Below are positions 23,219 through 30,868 of a stretch of 62,161 bases of DNA, piece after piece. The translations under genes were made by a program, and so were the position numbers. Numbering within the stretch: the stretch's first letter is position 1; each line of letters begins with the position of its first letter. The stretch covers positions 1-62,161 of the forward strand of contig JAHDWC010000004.1 in NCBI GenBank assembly GCA_023382575.1, given 5' to 3'. This stretch comes from Anaerolineales bacterium. GTDB taxonomy: Bacteria > Chloroflexota > Anaerolineae > Anaerolineales > Villigracilaceae. Under the pieces are notes generated by a model, which was not told where the DNA came from, did no database searches, and saw only the letters and a list, made by a program, of their open reading frames with translations.

Positions 23219-24625
23219 TTAGTCGTCTGCCGCGACACTGGCACTATCCAGGCGCGCAGATTCAATCACAGGTGGTTTAAAGATCAGGAAGATGGCGTTG
23301 ACCAGAATACCCAAGACCGCCGCCGTGGCAATTGCCGGCAAGCCGCTTGGGAAGAGTCCCTGCAAAAATGGGATGGGCAAAAAGCCGCCTTCGTACCCAA
23401 TGTTGCCGCCAATACCAACGACCATGATGGTGGCGCCAACTGCGAGATTACGCGGGTCGAACATGCTGACTTTATGTTCCTGCATAAGCGCAATGCCTTG
23501 CATGCCGATAGCGCCGAAGAGATAGATCGCCAACCCGCCACTGACAGCCAATGGGACGGTTTGCACCAAGCCAGCCAGCTTGCCGACAAAGCCAAGCAGA
23601 ATCGCGATCACACCAGCGCCGATCAACGCGGGACCGGAATAATTGCGTGAGATCGCCATGAGCGAATTGTTCTCACCGTAGTTTGTTCCAGCCGTCGCGC
23701 CGAGCAGGCCCTTCAATGTATCATCCACACCGTCGAGGACCAAATTGAAGCCGATATTTTTATCGAGTTCATATTTTTCCTTGCCCATGTCGGCGGCGAA
23801 GCGATCCACATAGAGGCTGATCTGATAAAGATGCGCGGTTGATTCAGGGATGGTGGCAATCGCCATGATCGAAACGCTGAAGATGGCTGTGCCCACCATC
23901 GCTCCGCTGAACGACGGGAAGGTAAAGGTTGGCACTGCAAACCAAGTTGCTGTAGCAACAGGCGTAAAGTCAACTGAACCCGGCGCAATGATGGCAGAAG
24001 CGATATAACCCACAATCGCGCCAAACAATACCGGGAGCATGCCGAGGAAACCACGTCCCTGCAAATAGACTGAGAAAAGGATGGTCACAACAAGGGTTAG
24101 GATCGCGACGCCCCAATTTGCCGCCGCCATTCCCAACGCCGCAGCAGCCAACCCGAAGCCGATGATCGCAGCGACGGAGCCGGTCACAATCGGAGGCAGG
24201 ATCATGTCAATGGTCTGTTTCCCCACCGCGCGGATGATAAGCCCGACCACGATATTCAATAGACCAGTCACCACGATGCCCGCCTGAATAGTGCTGATGA
24301 CTTCATTCGGCAGCGGCACACCAAACTGCGGCGTACTGCCCGTCATCTGCTGGGCAATGGCGAGATACGCGGCGATGTAACTAAAACTGGAGCCGTAAAA
24401 GAGCGGAATGAATTTTCCAATACGCCACTTGGCAAGCAGCAATGCGATAATAGTCCCCATACCGGAGACTGTCAGCACCGTCCCGATATGAAAACCGCAC
24501 AATGCCGCTACAAGCACTGTGGCAGGGAACATCGTCAGCACGTGCTGGAAACCCAATAAAATGATCTGACCGAGCGGCGGGCTTTCGTTGGGCAGATAAC
24601 CCATGACCTTACGAGTGGTTGCCAT
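23219..24625 (-). CDS. NCS2-family uracil/xanthine permease
   Basis: A 468-aa polytopic transporter of the nucleobase-cation symport 2 family, with about 12 to 14 hydrophobic segments. Family features include FQHVLTMFPATVLVAAL near the start, the IPESTAHLYQIS segment on the minus-strand product near residue 245, and the TNYGENNSLMAISRNYSGPALIGAG region that contains the conserved substrate-site motif. It imports uracil or xanthine (or both) with protons or sodium; the two cannot be told apart safely. Its gene is divergent from the Mo-hydroxylase operon at 25004, suggesting the imported base is that operon's substrate. A terminator-bearing leader and small ORF precede it. Confidence 0.88.
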   Translation of the reverse strand: MATTRKVMGYLPNESPPLGQIILLGFQHVLTMFPATVLVAALCGFHIGTVLTVSGMGTIIALLLAKWRIGKFIPLFYGSSFSYIAAYLAIAQQMTGSTPQFGVPLPNEVISTIQAGIVVTGLLNIVVGLIIRAVGKQTIDMILPPIVTGSVAAIIGFGLAAAALGMAAANWGVAILTLVVTILFSVYLQGRGFLGMLPVLFGAIVGYIASAIIAPGSVDFTPVATATWFAVPTFTFPSFSGAMVGTAIFSVSIMAIATIPESTAHLYQISLYVDRFAADMGKEKYELDKNIGFNLVLDGVDDTLKGLLGATAGTNYGENNSLMAISRNYSGPALIGAGVIAILLGFVGKLAGLVQTVPLAVSGGLAIYLFGAIGMQGIALMQEHKVSMFDPRNLAVGATIMVVGIGGNIGYEGGFLPIPFLQGLFPSGLPAIATAAVLGILVNAIFLIFKPPVIESARLDSASVAADD

Positions 24626-24698
24626 ATTGCATTCTCCTCTTAGATTGATCTATAAAATGGATGAAAGTGAATGGATCTTGATACGGCTCAAACTCCAT
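24609..24698 (-). CDS. Small upstream ORF overlapping the permease start
   Basis: A 29-aa ORF (begins MEFEPYQDPFTFIHF) with an almost ideal ribosome site, GGAGGTGACG directly before its ATG. It sits just after the leader terminator and overlaps the first 17 bases of the permease gene in another frame. It could couple or gate translation of the permease. The peptide itself matches nothing known to me; the strength of the ribosome site is the only support. Confidence 0.4.
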   Translation of the reverse strand: MEFEPYQDPFTFIHFIDQSKRRMQYGNHS

Positions 24699-24699
24699 C

Positions 24700-24845
24700 G
24701 TCACCTCCAGATAAAAAAATCGCCACGCGGATACCCGCATGACGAAACAGACGATGAATTACCCCGTTGACTGGCTCGCTCCCTGCCATGTCAGACGAAC
24801 AGACCCAAATCGGGGAAACCCATTTTGACGGCATGTCACCCATGA
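24700..24845 (-). promoter_or_regulatory. Attenuator-type leader RNA before the NCS2 permease
   Basis: The gene-free stretch 24699-25003 holds, on the minus strand, a foldable leader ending in an intrinsic terminator. One helix pairs 24784-24793 with 24826-24833 (TGCC/GGCA and GTCA/TGAC with a two-base bulge) and encloses a GGG/CCC hairpin. A guanine-rich segment then runs to the terminator at 24713-24744. The layout (aptamer-sized RNA, terminator, strong RBS) is that of a riboswitch or attenuator. It does not match the purine riboswitch core I know. On the plus strand the stretch holds the promoter and operator-like repeat of the CoxG operon. Confidence 0.5.
24713..24744 (-). terminator. Intrinsic terminator inside the permease leader
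   Basis: Read on the minus strand, CGTCATGCGG, loop GTAT, CCGCGTGGCG form a ten-pair stem with three G-U or wobble pairs, followed directly by A and seven T. It lies about 90 bp upstream of the permease ATG and 15 bp before the small ORF, so it must be bypassed for expression. Confidence 0.75.
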
Positions 24846-24911
24846 AAACACCATTATTTAGACAAAGTTGTGTAATTTTATCCAAAATACAACCTTTGCA
24901 ATGGACTGGGG

Positions 24912-24939
24912 TTAGTATCAAACACGCATGAGTTATAAT
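24912..24939 (+). promoter_or_regulatory. Putative promoter of the CoxG-XdhC operon
   Basis: TATAAT at 24934-24939 is a perfect -10 box. TTAGTA at 24912-24917 is a weak -35 at 16-bp spacing. The next gene (25004) begins about 58 bp past the expected start site, and the ribosome site AAGGAGAG precedes it. Confidence 0.5.
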
Positions 24940-24957
24940 CATCCATAATTAGACCGT

Positions 24958-24976
24958 ATTTGTCCGCTAGACAAAT
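24958..24976 (+). promoter_or_regulatory. Operator-like palindrome downstream of the promoter
   Basis: ATTTGTC (24958-24964), spacer CGCTA, GACAAAT (24970-24976) is a perfect 7-bp inverted repeat centred about 20 bp after the expected transcription start. A related half-site, TTTAGACAAA, occurs near 24857-24866 between the two divergent promoters. The form TTGTC-N5-GACAA is like sites of GntR/FadR-type repressors; no regulator gene is in the window. Confidence 0.45.
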
Positions 24977-25003
24977 TGCTTCCATCGTGAACAAGGAGAG
25001 CCG

Positions 25004-25462
25004 ATGTTACTCAAAGGTGACGTCATAATTCAGGCACCACGGAAGAAAGTCTGGGACTTCCTGACCGACCCCAACCAAATCGGTCAGTGCGTTCCCGGGG
25101 TCGAAAAAATCGAAACCATCGAAGAAATGAAGCGATATCACGGCGTGGTATCGGTTGGGCTTGGCTCGGTCAAAGCCCGTTTTAGCGGGGAAGTTGAAAT
25201 CCTGGAATTGGACGAACCCAATCGCGCAAAACTAAAAGCCCATGGCACCGCCACCGGCAGCGCCGCAGACGCTGTCAGCGAAATGCACCTGAGCGACGGA
25301 CCCGACGGCTCCACCCTCGTACATTGGACAGCAGATGTTAACGTCTCCGGGCAGCTCACCAGCCTTGTCTCCCGCCTCATGGTTCCGGTCTCGCAAAAAC
25401 TCGCCAGCGTATTCTACGACGAAGTACGAAAAAGGATCGAAACCGTCAGCGCGCAAGCCTGA
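25004..25462 (+). CDS. coxG: CoxG-like SRPBCC-fold accessory protein
   Basis: A 152-aa protein of the CoxG / carbon monoxide dehydrogenase subunit G family (START-like SRPBCC fold). It has the typical opening GDVIIQAPRKKVWDFLTDPNQIGQCVPGVE, and the AKLKAHGTATGSAADAV and WTADVNVSGQLTSLVSRLM strands. In Oligotropha CoxG helps recruit the Mo-hydroxylase to the membrane; here the C-terminal anchor extension is absent. It is the first gene of the Mo-hydroxylase operon, five bp before xdhC. Confidence in the family is high, its role here less so. Confidence 0.88.
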   Translation: MLLKGDVIIQAPRKKVWDFLTDPNQIGQCVPGVEKIETIEEMKRYHGVVSVGLGSVKARFSGEVEILELDEPNRAKLKAHGTATGSAADAVSEMHLSDGPDGSTLVHWTADVNVSGQLTSLVSRLMVPVSQKLASVFYDEVRKRIETVSAQA

Positions 25463-25467
25463 AAATC

Positions 25468-26532
25468 ATGCGCGAGTTATTGACCGATTTGGAGCGATGG
25501 AGAGAGACTGGGGTTCCTATTGCGCTGGGAACAGTCGTTCAAACTTGGGGATCATCGCCGCGTCGCCCCGGTGCGAAAATAATCCTTGCTTCGGACGGCA
25601 AAATCGCCGGGTCAGTGAGTGGCGGCTGTGTGGAGGCCGCAGTAGCAGAAGCCGGACTCGAATCGCTCAAAACGGGTCAACCTCAACTTTTACATTTCGC
25701 CGTGGCAGATGAAACCGCCTGGGACGTGGGACTGGCATGCGGGGGAAGTATCGATGTATTTGTAAAGCCATTGGATCTGAAATTTTTCAAGCTATTACGA
25801 ACCGCCTGGCTGGATGATTCTCCATCTGCCCATGCGACGATCATTCGCGGTCCTGCCGATATTTTAGGACGCGAGATGTTGGTCCGCGAACATGAAGTCA
25901 GCGCCGGGTATATCGGCGGCGGGTGGGATGAGAGGGTCTATCAACTCGCCAATGAAGCGCTTGTAACAGGAGTATCTTTCCGCAAAGAATTGAATGAAGA
26001 TATCGAAGTTTTTGTCGAAGCCATCACTCCCCCGCCGACGCTGATCATGGTGGGCGGAGTCCACATTGCGGTAGCGTTGGTTTCGCTGGCGAAGACATTG
26101 GGATACCGTACTATAGTCATCGATCCGCGTGGAGCCTGGGGAAATGAAGTCCGCTTTCCGCATGTGGATACGTTAATTCAGGCATGGATCGATGAAGCCT
26201 TTGGGCAAGTCAAGATCACGTCCTCCACGGCGATTGCCATGCTAACGCACGACCCCAAATTGGATGACCCCGCATTGAAGATCGCGCTAAACAGCCCCGC
26301 GTTTTATGTCGGCGCATTGGGAAGCAAAACCACAAATGAGAAACGACGTGAGAGATTGCTAAACGAAGGATTAAGTGAATTGCAGTTGGCACGTCTGCAT
26401 GTGCCCATTGGCTTGGAGATCGGCGCGCAAACACCGGAAGAGATCGCGCTGGCGGTCATGGCAGAAGTTGTATGTTCTCACAGGAAACAGAGTCAACTGT
26501 CGGCTGAGAATGAAGCGAAAGTTATTTCCTGA
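25468..26532 (+). CDS. xdhC: XdhC/CoxI-family Mo-cofactor sulfuration/insertion factor
   Basis: A 354-aa cytoplasmic protein. The N-terminal XdhC_CoxI domain contains GTVVQTWGSSPRRPGAKI and SVSGGCVEAAV (Cys implicated in cofactor binding in the family). The C-terminal Rossmann domain contains MVGGVHIAVALVSLAKTLGY and the FYVGALGSKTTNEKRRERL motif. XdhC proteins bind Mo-MPT, oversee its sulfuration and hand it to xanthine-dehydrogenase-type enzymes. The product lies in the same operon as the three enzyme subunits. ATG at 25468 is 5 bp from coxG's stop. Confidence 0.92.
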   Translation: MRELLTDLERWRETGVPIALGTVVQTWGSSPRRPGAKIILASDGKIAGSVSGGCVEAAVAEAGLESLKTGQPQLLHFAVADETAWDVGLACGGSIDVFVKPLDLKFFKLLRTAWLDDSPSAHATIIRGPADILGREMLVREHEVSAGYIGGGWDERVYQLANEALVTGVSFRKELNEDIEVFVEAITPPPTLIMVGGVHIAVALVSLAKTLGYRTIVIDPRGAWGNEVRFPHVDTLIQAWIDEAFGQVKITSSTAIAMLTHDPKLDDPALKIALNSPAFYVGALGSKTTNEKRRERLLNEGLSELQLARLHVPIGLEIGAQTPEEIALAVMAEVVCSHRKQSQLSAENEAKVIS

Positions 26533-26563
26533 CGTAGTCTTCACAATGTCATAAGGAAAATTC

Positions 26564-27442
26564 ATGAAACCTGCCCCTTTTAAATATCATGCCCCCCATT
26601 TGCTCGAAGAAGCCTTGAGTTTGATGAATCAACATGCGGATGAAGCCAAGCTGCTTGCGGGCGGACAAAGCCTTGTGCCTGCGATGAATTTCCGTGTGGT
26701 GCAGCCAAGCCTGTTGATCGACTTGAATCACGTGCAGGAAATGGCTTACATCAGTGAAGATAAAAATGCGCTTCATATTGGGGCGATGGCGCGCGAACGA
26801 CAGTTGGAATTTAATGCGTCCATCGAAACACGGACTCCACTTTTGCATGAAGCCGTGCCGTTCATCGCGCATCCGCAGATTCGCAATCGCGGCACGATTG
26901 GCGGGAGCATTGTCAACGCAGACCCGGCGGCGGAATTGCCAGTGTTGATGCTGGCATTGGATGCACGCTTGAAAGCGCAGAGCATTTCGGGGGAACGTTG
27001 GATCAACGCCAAGGATTTTTTCGCGGGCATGTTCACCACTGCGCTTGAGCCGAATGAAATTTTGGTGGAGATTGAATTGCCGTTTATGTCAGCACATACG
27101 GGTTGGTCGTTTATGGAAGTTGCGCCACGTGCAGGCGACTATGCCTTGATGGGCGTCGCTGCCTTGGTCACATTGGATGAAAACGGAAAATGCACACATG
27201 CAAAATTAGTGTATTTGAATGCGGGCGATGGTCCCGTGGATGCGAAGGATGCCGCGAAAAGTTTGGAAGGTGAAACCTTAAGTGACGCCTTGATGGAATC
27301 CGCGGCGGCGATGGCAAGCGAAAAAGAAATCAATCCTTTTGGCAATGTCCACACCTCGCCGGAGTTTCAACGTCACCTTGCAAAGGTATTGACGAAAAAA
27401 GCATTGAAGCAAGCCATCCAACGCGCGGGAGGAGCGCAATGA
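26564..27442 (+). CDS. coxM: Mo-hydroxylase FAD-binding subunit (CoxM-like)
   Basis: A 292-aa FAD subunit of a xanthine-dehydrogenase-family enzyme. It has the two FAD pyrophosphate-binding motifs LLAGGQSLVPAMNFR and NRGTIGGSIVNADPAAELP, and the C-terminal CO-dehydrogenase flavoprotein domain. It passes electrons from the FeS subunit to the acceptor. The gene overlaps the 2Fe-2S subunit gene by ATGA at 27439, in the order M-S, with the large subunit displaced to 34117. Confidence 0.93.
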   Translation: MKPAPFKYHAPHLLEEALSLMNQHADEAKLLAGGQSLVPAMNFRVVQPSLLIDLNHVQEMAYISEDKNALHIGAMARERQLEFNASIETRTPLLHEAVPFIAHPQIRNRGTIGGSIVNADPAAELPVLMLALDARLKAQSISGERWINAKDFFAGMFTTALEPNEILVEIELPFMSAHTGWSFMEVAPRAGDYALMGVAALVTLDENGKCTHAKLVYLNAGDGPVDAKDAAKSLEGETLSDALMESAAAMASEKEINPFGNVHTSPEFQRHLAKVLTKKALKQAIQRAGGAQ

Positions 27443-27909
27443 CACATTCCATCACAGTCACGGTCAATGAGAAAGAATACACGCGCGAAGTGGAACCGCG
27501 TTTGTTGCTGAGCGATTTCCTGCGCCACGAACTCGGACTAACCGGCACACACGTCGGCTGTGAGCATGGCGTCTGTGGAGCCTGCACGATTCTCTTCGAC
27601 GGCGAGTCGATACGTTCATGTTTGATCTTCGCCATTCAAGCGGATGGCCACAACATTACTACGGTCGAGGGATTGGCAACCGACAAAGACAACTTACACC
27701 CACTTCAACAATCCTTCTGGGAGGCGCATGGACTGCAATGCGGTTATTGCACACCCGGCGTTTTAATGACACTCATCCCCTTCCTGAAACAAAACCCCAA
27801 CCCAAGCGAAGATGAAATTCGTCATGCGCTTTCGGGCAACCTTTGTCGCTGCACGGGCTATCAACACATCGTCGATGCGGTCAAGCTGGCGGCGGAGAAA
27901 ATGAAATAA
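27439..27909 (+). CDS. coxS: Mo-hydroxylase [2Fe-2S] subunit (CoxS-like)
   Basis: A 156-aa iron-sulfur subunit with two [2Fe-2S] clusters. The plant-type cluster is in CEHGVCGACTILFDG plus a distal C near residue 58. The second cluster, in the four-helix domain, is in CGYCTPGVLM and CRCTGYQ. Length and order are standard for the family. It connects the molybdenum site to FAD. It is translationally coupled to the FAD subunit gene and lies six bp before the amidase. Confidence 0.94.
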   Translation: MTHSITVTVNEKEYTREVEPRLLLSDFLRHELGLTGTHVGCEHGVCGACTILFDGESIRSCLIFAIQADGHNITTVEGLATDKDNLHPLQQSFWEAHGLQCGYCTPGVLMTLIPFLKQNPNPSEDEIRHALSGNLCRCTGYQHIVDAVKLAAEKMK

Positions 27910-27914
27910 GACGT

Positions 27915-29198
27915 ATGAACCAAGTCGAATTGGCACGCGCATTCCGCAACGATGAAATATCGGTCAAGGATTATCTCACGCAGGTTGAGCGATATTTCTC
28001 AGCGCGGGAACGGTCAGTGTTGGCATTTCTCCCCGAAGCAGGTCGATTCCAACGTCTGGAAAAAGAGGCGGATGAATTGATCGCGCGCTTTCCCGACCCG
28101 GTCACGCGTCCGCCTCTCTTTGGAGTTTTGGTCGGTATCAAAGATATTTTTCACGCGGACGGTTTCACCACCAAAGCAGGTAGCCGCCTGCCTGTGGATG
28201 AACTTCAGGGCGTGCAAGCCGAAAGTGTGACGCGACTCAAAAAGGCGGGTGCACTCATCCTCGGCAAGACGGTCACGACCGAGTTTGCTTACTTCACTCC
28301 CGGGCCGACACGCAACCCACATAATGTGAGACACACTCCCGGCGGGTCGAGCAGCGGCTCGGCTGCAGCCGTTGGCGCGGAGTTGTGTCCGTTGACGCTC
28401 GGCACGCAAACCATCGGCTCGGTGATTCGTCCCGCGTCGTTTTGCGGCGTCATCGGCATGAAACCAACCTATGGTCGCATCCCGTGCGATGGTGTCATTC
28501 CGCTTTCCCCTTCGCTTGACCATGTCGGTTTCTTTGCATCAGATCTTGAGATCGCACTACACGCCGCACGCACGTTGTACAACGATTGGGACGAACCCAC
28601 CATCCCGGTGAAGAAGCCTGTGCTTGGCATTCCAGACAGCCCATATACGCGGCACATCTCCGATGAAGGCGGCGCGCACTTTGATCACATCTGCAAATTA
28701 TTGAGCACACAGTACAAGGTCACGCTCGTTCGCATCATGTCCGATTATCAAGCCATCCGCGATTGGCACGATGTCATCATGTCAGCTGAGGCGGCGCGTG
28801 TACATAAAACCTGGTTTGCAAAACACGAAGACCTTTATTCCCCTAAATTCGCAGACCTCGTCAGGCGAGGTCAACGCATTAATGATGACCAATTGAAAAA
28901 TGCGCTTTCGATCCGCGATGACTTCCGCTCCGAACTTTGGCGTGCAATGCTCGACCACAATATCGACGCGTGGATCTGTCCGTCTACAGTGGGTGCTGCG
29001 CCCAAAGGTCTCAATAGCACTGGTGATCCGGTCATGAACCTGCCATGGACTCAAGCAGGTCTGCCTGCCATCAATCTGCCTGCCGGGAAAAATCCGCAAG
29101 GCTTGCCTCTCGGCTTGCAAGTGGTCGGCAACTGGCACAAAGACGAATCGCTTTTATTTTGGGCACGAGATCTTGAAAAGGCATTGGGAAACGTATGA
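27915..29198 (+). CDS. Amidase-signature hydrolase
   Basis: A 427-aa amidase of the amidase-signature family. The Ser-cisSer-Lys triad is visible as K in GVLVGIKDIF, the cis-Ser in GGSSSGSAAAVG, and the nucleophile Ser in GTQTIGSVIRPASFCG (the usual arrangement is GSIRxPA; here a Val is inserted as GSVIRPA). It is cytoplasmic. ATG at 27915 is chosen; a longer frame would overlap coxS. It probably opens an amide or ureide in the pathway started by the Mo-hydroxylase; the exact substrate is unknown. The stop overlaps the fdrA start by ATGA. Confidence 0.87.
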   Translation: MNQVELARAFRNDEISVKDYLTQVERYFSARERSVLAFLPEAGRFQRLEKEADELIARFPDPVTRPPLFGVLVGIKDIFHADGFTTKAGSRLPVDELQGVQAESVTRLKKAGALILGKTVTTEFAYFTPGPTRNPHNVRHTPGGSSSGSAAAVGAELCPLTLGTQTIGSVIRPASFCGVIGMKPTYGRIPCDGVIPLSPSLDHVGFFASDLEIALHAARTLYNDWDEPTIPVKKPVLGIPDSPYTRHISDEGGAHFDHICKLLSTQYKVTLVRIMSDYQAIRDWHDVIMSAEAARVHKTWFAKHEDLYSPKFADLVRRGQRINDDQLKNALSIRDDFRSELWRAMLDHNIDAWICPSTVGAAPKGLNSTGDPVMNLPWTQAGLPAINLPAGKNPQGLPLGLQVVGNWHKDESLLFWARDLEKALGNV

Positions 29199-30868
29199 CT
29201 ACCATCAAACATGAAATTCGGCGCGGCGCATATTACGACTCGGTTGTGCTCATGCAATTACAGCGCGGTCTGCTGACTTTGCCAGATGTGTTGGACGCGG
29301 GCGTGGTAATGGCGACTCAAGCCAACTGTGACTTGCTCGCCGCAAATCAACTCCTGCCCGCCTCGGTCGCATCCAGCCCAGACGATTTACTGGTCGTCGT
29401 TAAGGCAGCGAGTGACTCCGCTGCGAGCGATGCGCTCCGCCAGGTCGATGCACTGCTGGCGAAGCGGCGCACATCTATGGCAGAGGATTTTCGTCCACGC
29501 AGTTTGAGCGCTGCAGCAAAGCAACTACCCGAAGCCAACTGGGTCTTGATCTCTGTGCCCGGTCGCTATGCGGCTGGGGTTGCGCGTGAAACGCTTGAAT
29601 TGGGCAAAAACGTCTTCCTCTACAGCGACAATGTCTCGCTCGAAGATGAAATCGCCTTGAAGAAGACTGCGCGTGAAAAAGGTCTACTCGTGATGGGACC
29701 CGATTGCGGCACCGCCATCATCAACGGCATCGGGCTGGGATTCGCCAACCGCGTCCGCCGTGGAGACATTGGAGTTATCGGTGCTTCAGGGACGGGAACG
29801 CAAGCTGTCACTGCGCAAATCCATAATCTGGGTGCAGGTATCTCTCACGCCATCGGCACGGGTGGACGCGATTTGAAATTGGATGTCGGTGCGATCACAG
29901 CACATCAAGCTCTTGATTTGCTTGCACGTGATGACGAAACGAAAGTCATTGTCTTGGTTTCCAAGCCACCATCACCTGAAGTTGCAACAAGTCTCATCTC
30001 CGCCGCGCAAAGGGCGGGAAAGCCCGTTGTTGTGTATTTCATCGGTTATCCACCTCCTGCACGGAAGATTGGCAATTTGCATTTTGCAATCAGTCTGAGT
30101 GAAGCGGCGGAACTTGCTGTAGAGATTAAAAATTGGAAACCAGAGACTAAGTCTCAAGTCTCCAGCCTCTATTTGCGGGGTTTGTTCTCTGGCGGAACGT
30201 TGGCTTATGAAACGCTGTTGGGCTTGCAGTCATTTCTTTCCCCGATCTACTCCAACGCCCCAATTACCAATTACCAATTACTCAAAGACCCGCTCAAAAG
30301 TGAAGCACATTCCATCATTGATTTAGGCGATGAGTTCTTCATGGTCGGTCGCCTCCATCCGATGATTGATAATGACCTCCGCATTCGGCGCATGAAACAG
30401 GAAGCGGATGATTCTGAAGTTGGGATGATTTTGTTTGATGTTGTTTTGGGCGAAGGCTCGCATCTTGATCCTGCGGGGGAGTTGGTACCTGTTATTAAAG
30501 AGATGAGAGAAAAGAGACTAGAGACTGGAGACTTGGAGTTTGTGGCAATGGTCATCGGCACGGACGACGACCCGCAAAATCTCGAGTCCCAAGTCTCGCA
30601 GTTACAGGATGCGGGTGTCACAGTTTTCAGAACTGCTGCCGAAGCTGTGGAATACATCAGCTTGAGATTTAGCGTGATTAAAAAGAACGATTTCACACCC
30701 GTAAATTTGGAACAACTCAAACAACCTCTCGCCGCTGTCAATGTTGGGTTGGAATCGTTTTACGATAGCCTCATCTCGCAAGGCGCACAAGCCGTCCACG
30801 TGGAATGGCGTCCGCCTGCGGGAGGAAATGAAAAATTAGCATCACTTTTAGCGAGGATGAAAAAATGA
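29195..30868 (+). CDS. fdrA: FdrA (AllF) homologue, oxamate carbamoyltransferase component
   Basis: A 557-aa FdrA-family protein related to succinyl-CoA synthetase. It has a CoA-binding-like Rossmann part (MGPDCGTAIINGIGLGF, GVIGASGTGTQAVTAQIHNLG, then the GTGGRDLKLDVG motif) and a ligase-like C-terminal part (GGTLAYETLL, VVLGEGSHLDPAGEL). In E. coli the FdrA, YlbE and YlbF proteins together form oxamate carbamoyltransferase of allantoin use (recalled as AllFGH). All three homologues occur in this operon. The coding sequence contains four runs of heptanucleotide repeats (near 30150, 30270, 30525 and 30590) in apparent loops. It is coupled at both ends by ATGA overlaps. Confidence 0.9.
   Translation: MTTIKHEIRRGAYYDSVVLMQLQRGLLTLPDVLDAGVVMATQANCDLLAANQLLPASVASSPDDLLVVVKAASDSAASDALRQVDALLAKRRTSMAEDFRPRSLSAAAKQLPEANWVLISVPGRYAAGVARETLELGKNVFLYSDNVSLEDEIALKKTAREKGLLVMGPDCGTAIINGIGLGFANRVRRGDIGVIGASGTGTQAVTAQIHNLGAGISHAIGTGGRDLKLDVGAITAHQALDLLARDDETKVIVLVSKPPSPEVATSLISAAQRAGKPVVVYFIGYPPPARKIGNLHFAISLSEAAELAVEIKNWKPETKSQVSSLYLRGLFSGGTLAYETLLGLQSFLSPIYSNAPITNYQLLKDPLKSEAHSIIDLGDEFFMVGRLHPMIDNDLRIRRMKQEADDSEVGMILFDVVLGEGSHLDPAGELVPVIKEMREKRLETGDLEFVAMVIGTDDDPQNLESQVSQLQDAGVTVFRTAAEAVEYISLRFSVIKKNDFTPVNLEQLKQPLAAVNVGLESFYDSLISQGAQAVHVEWRPPAGGNEKLASLLARMKK
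30141..30165 (+). repeat. In-frame heptamer repeat in fdrA (site 1)
   Basis: AGAGACT-A followed by AGTCTCA and AGTCTCC, a degenerate 7-bp tandem unit. It encodes PETKSQVSS in a stretch between two ligase-like subdomains. Confidence 0.55.
30261..30281 (+). repeat. In-frame heptamer repeat in fdrA (site 2)
   Basis: Three perfect copies of CAATTAC. The unit is not a multiple of three, so successive copies are read in different frames (encoding NYQL-type residues); the run and its flanks still keep the gene in frame. Confidence 0.7.
30513..30538 (+). repeat. In-frame heptamer repeat in fdrA (site 3)
   Basis: AGAGACT, AGAGACT, GGAGACT, then TGGAG: the same heptamer family as site 1 but in the opposite orientation. 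It encodes KRLETGDLE. Confidence 0.65.
30585..30598 (+). repeat. Short heptamer repeat in fdrA (site 4)
   Basis: AGTCCCA and AGTCTCG, two copies of the AGTCTCN heptamer seen at site 1. Short enough to be chance alone, but it shares the unit with sites 1 and 3. Confidence 0.4.

Noticed and set aside
24688-24942. 84-codon minus-strand frame in the permease leader.
   Set aside because: It runs through the terminator and folded leader, lacks a ribosome site, and matches nothing; the 29-codon ORF with a strong site is the better candidate.
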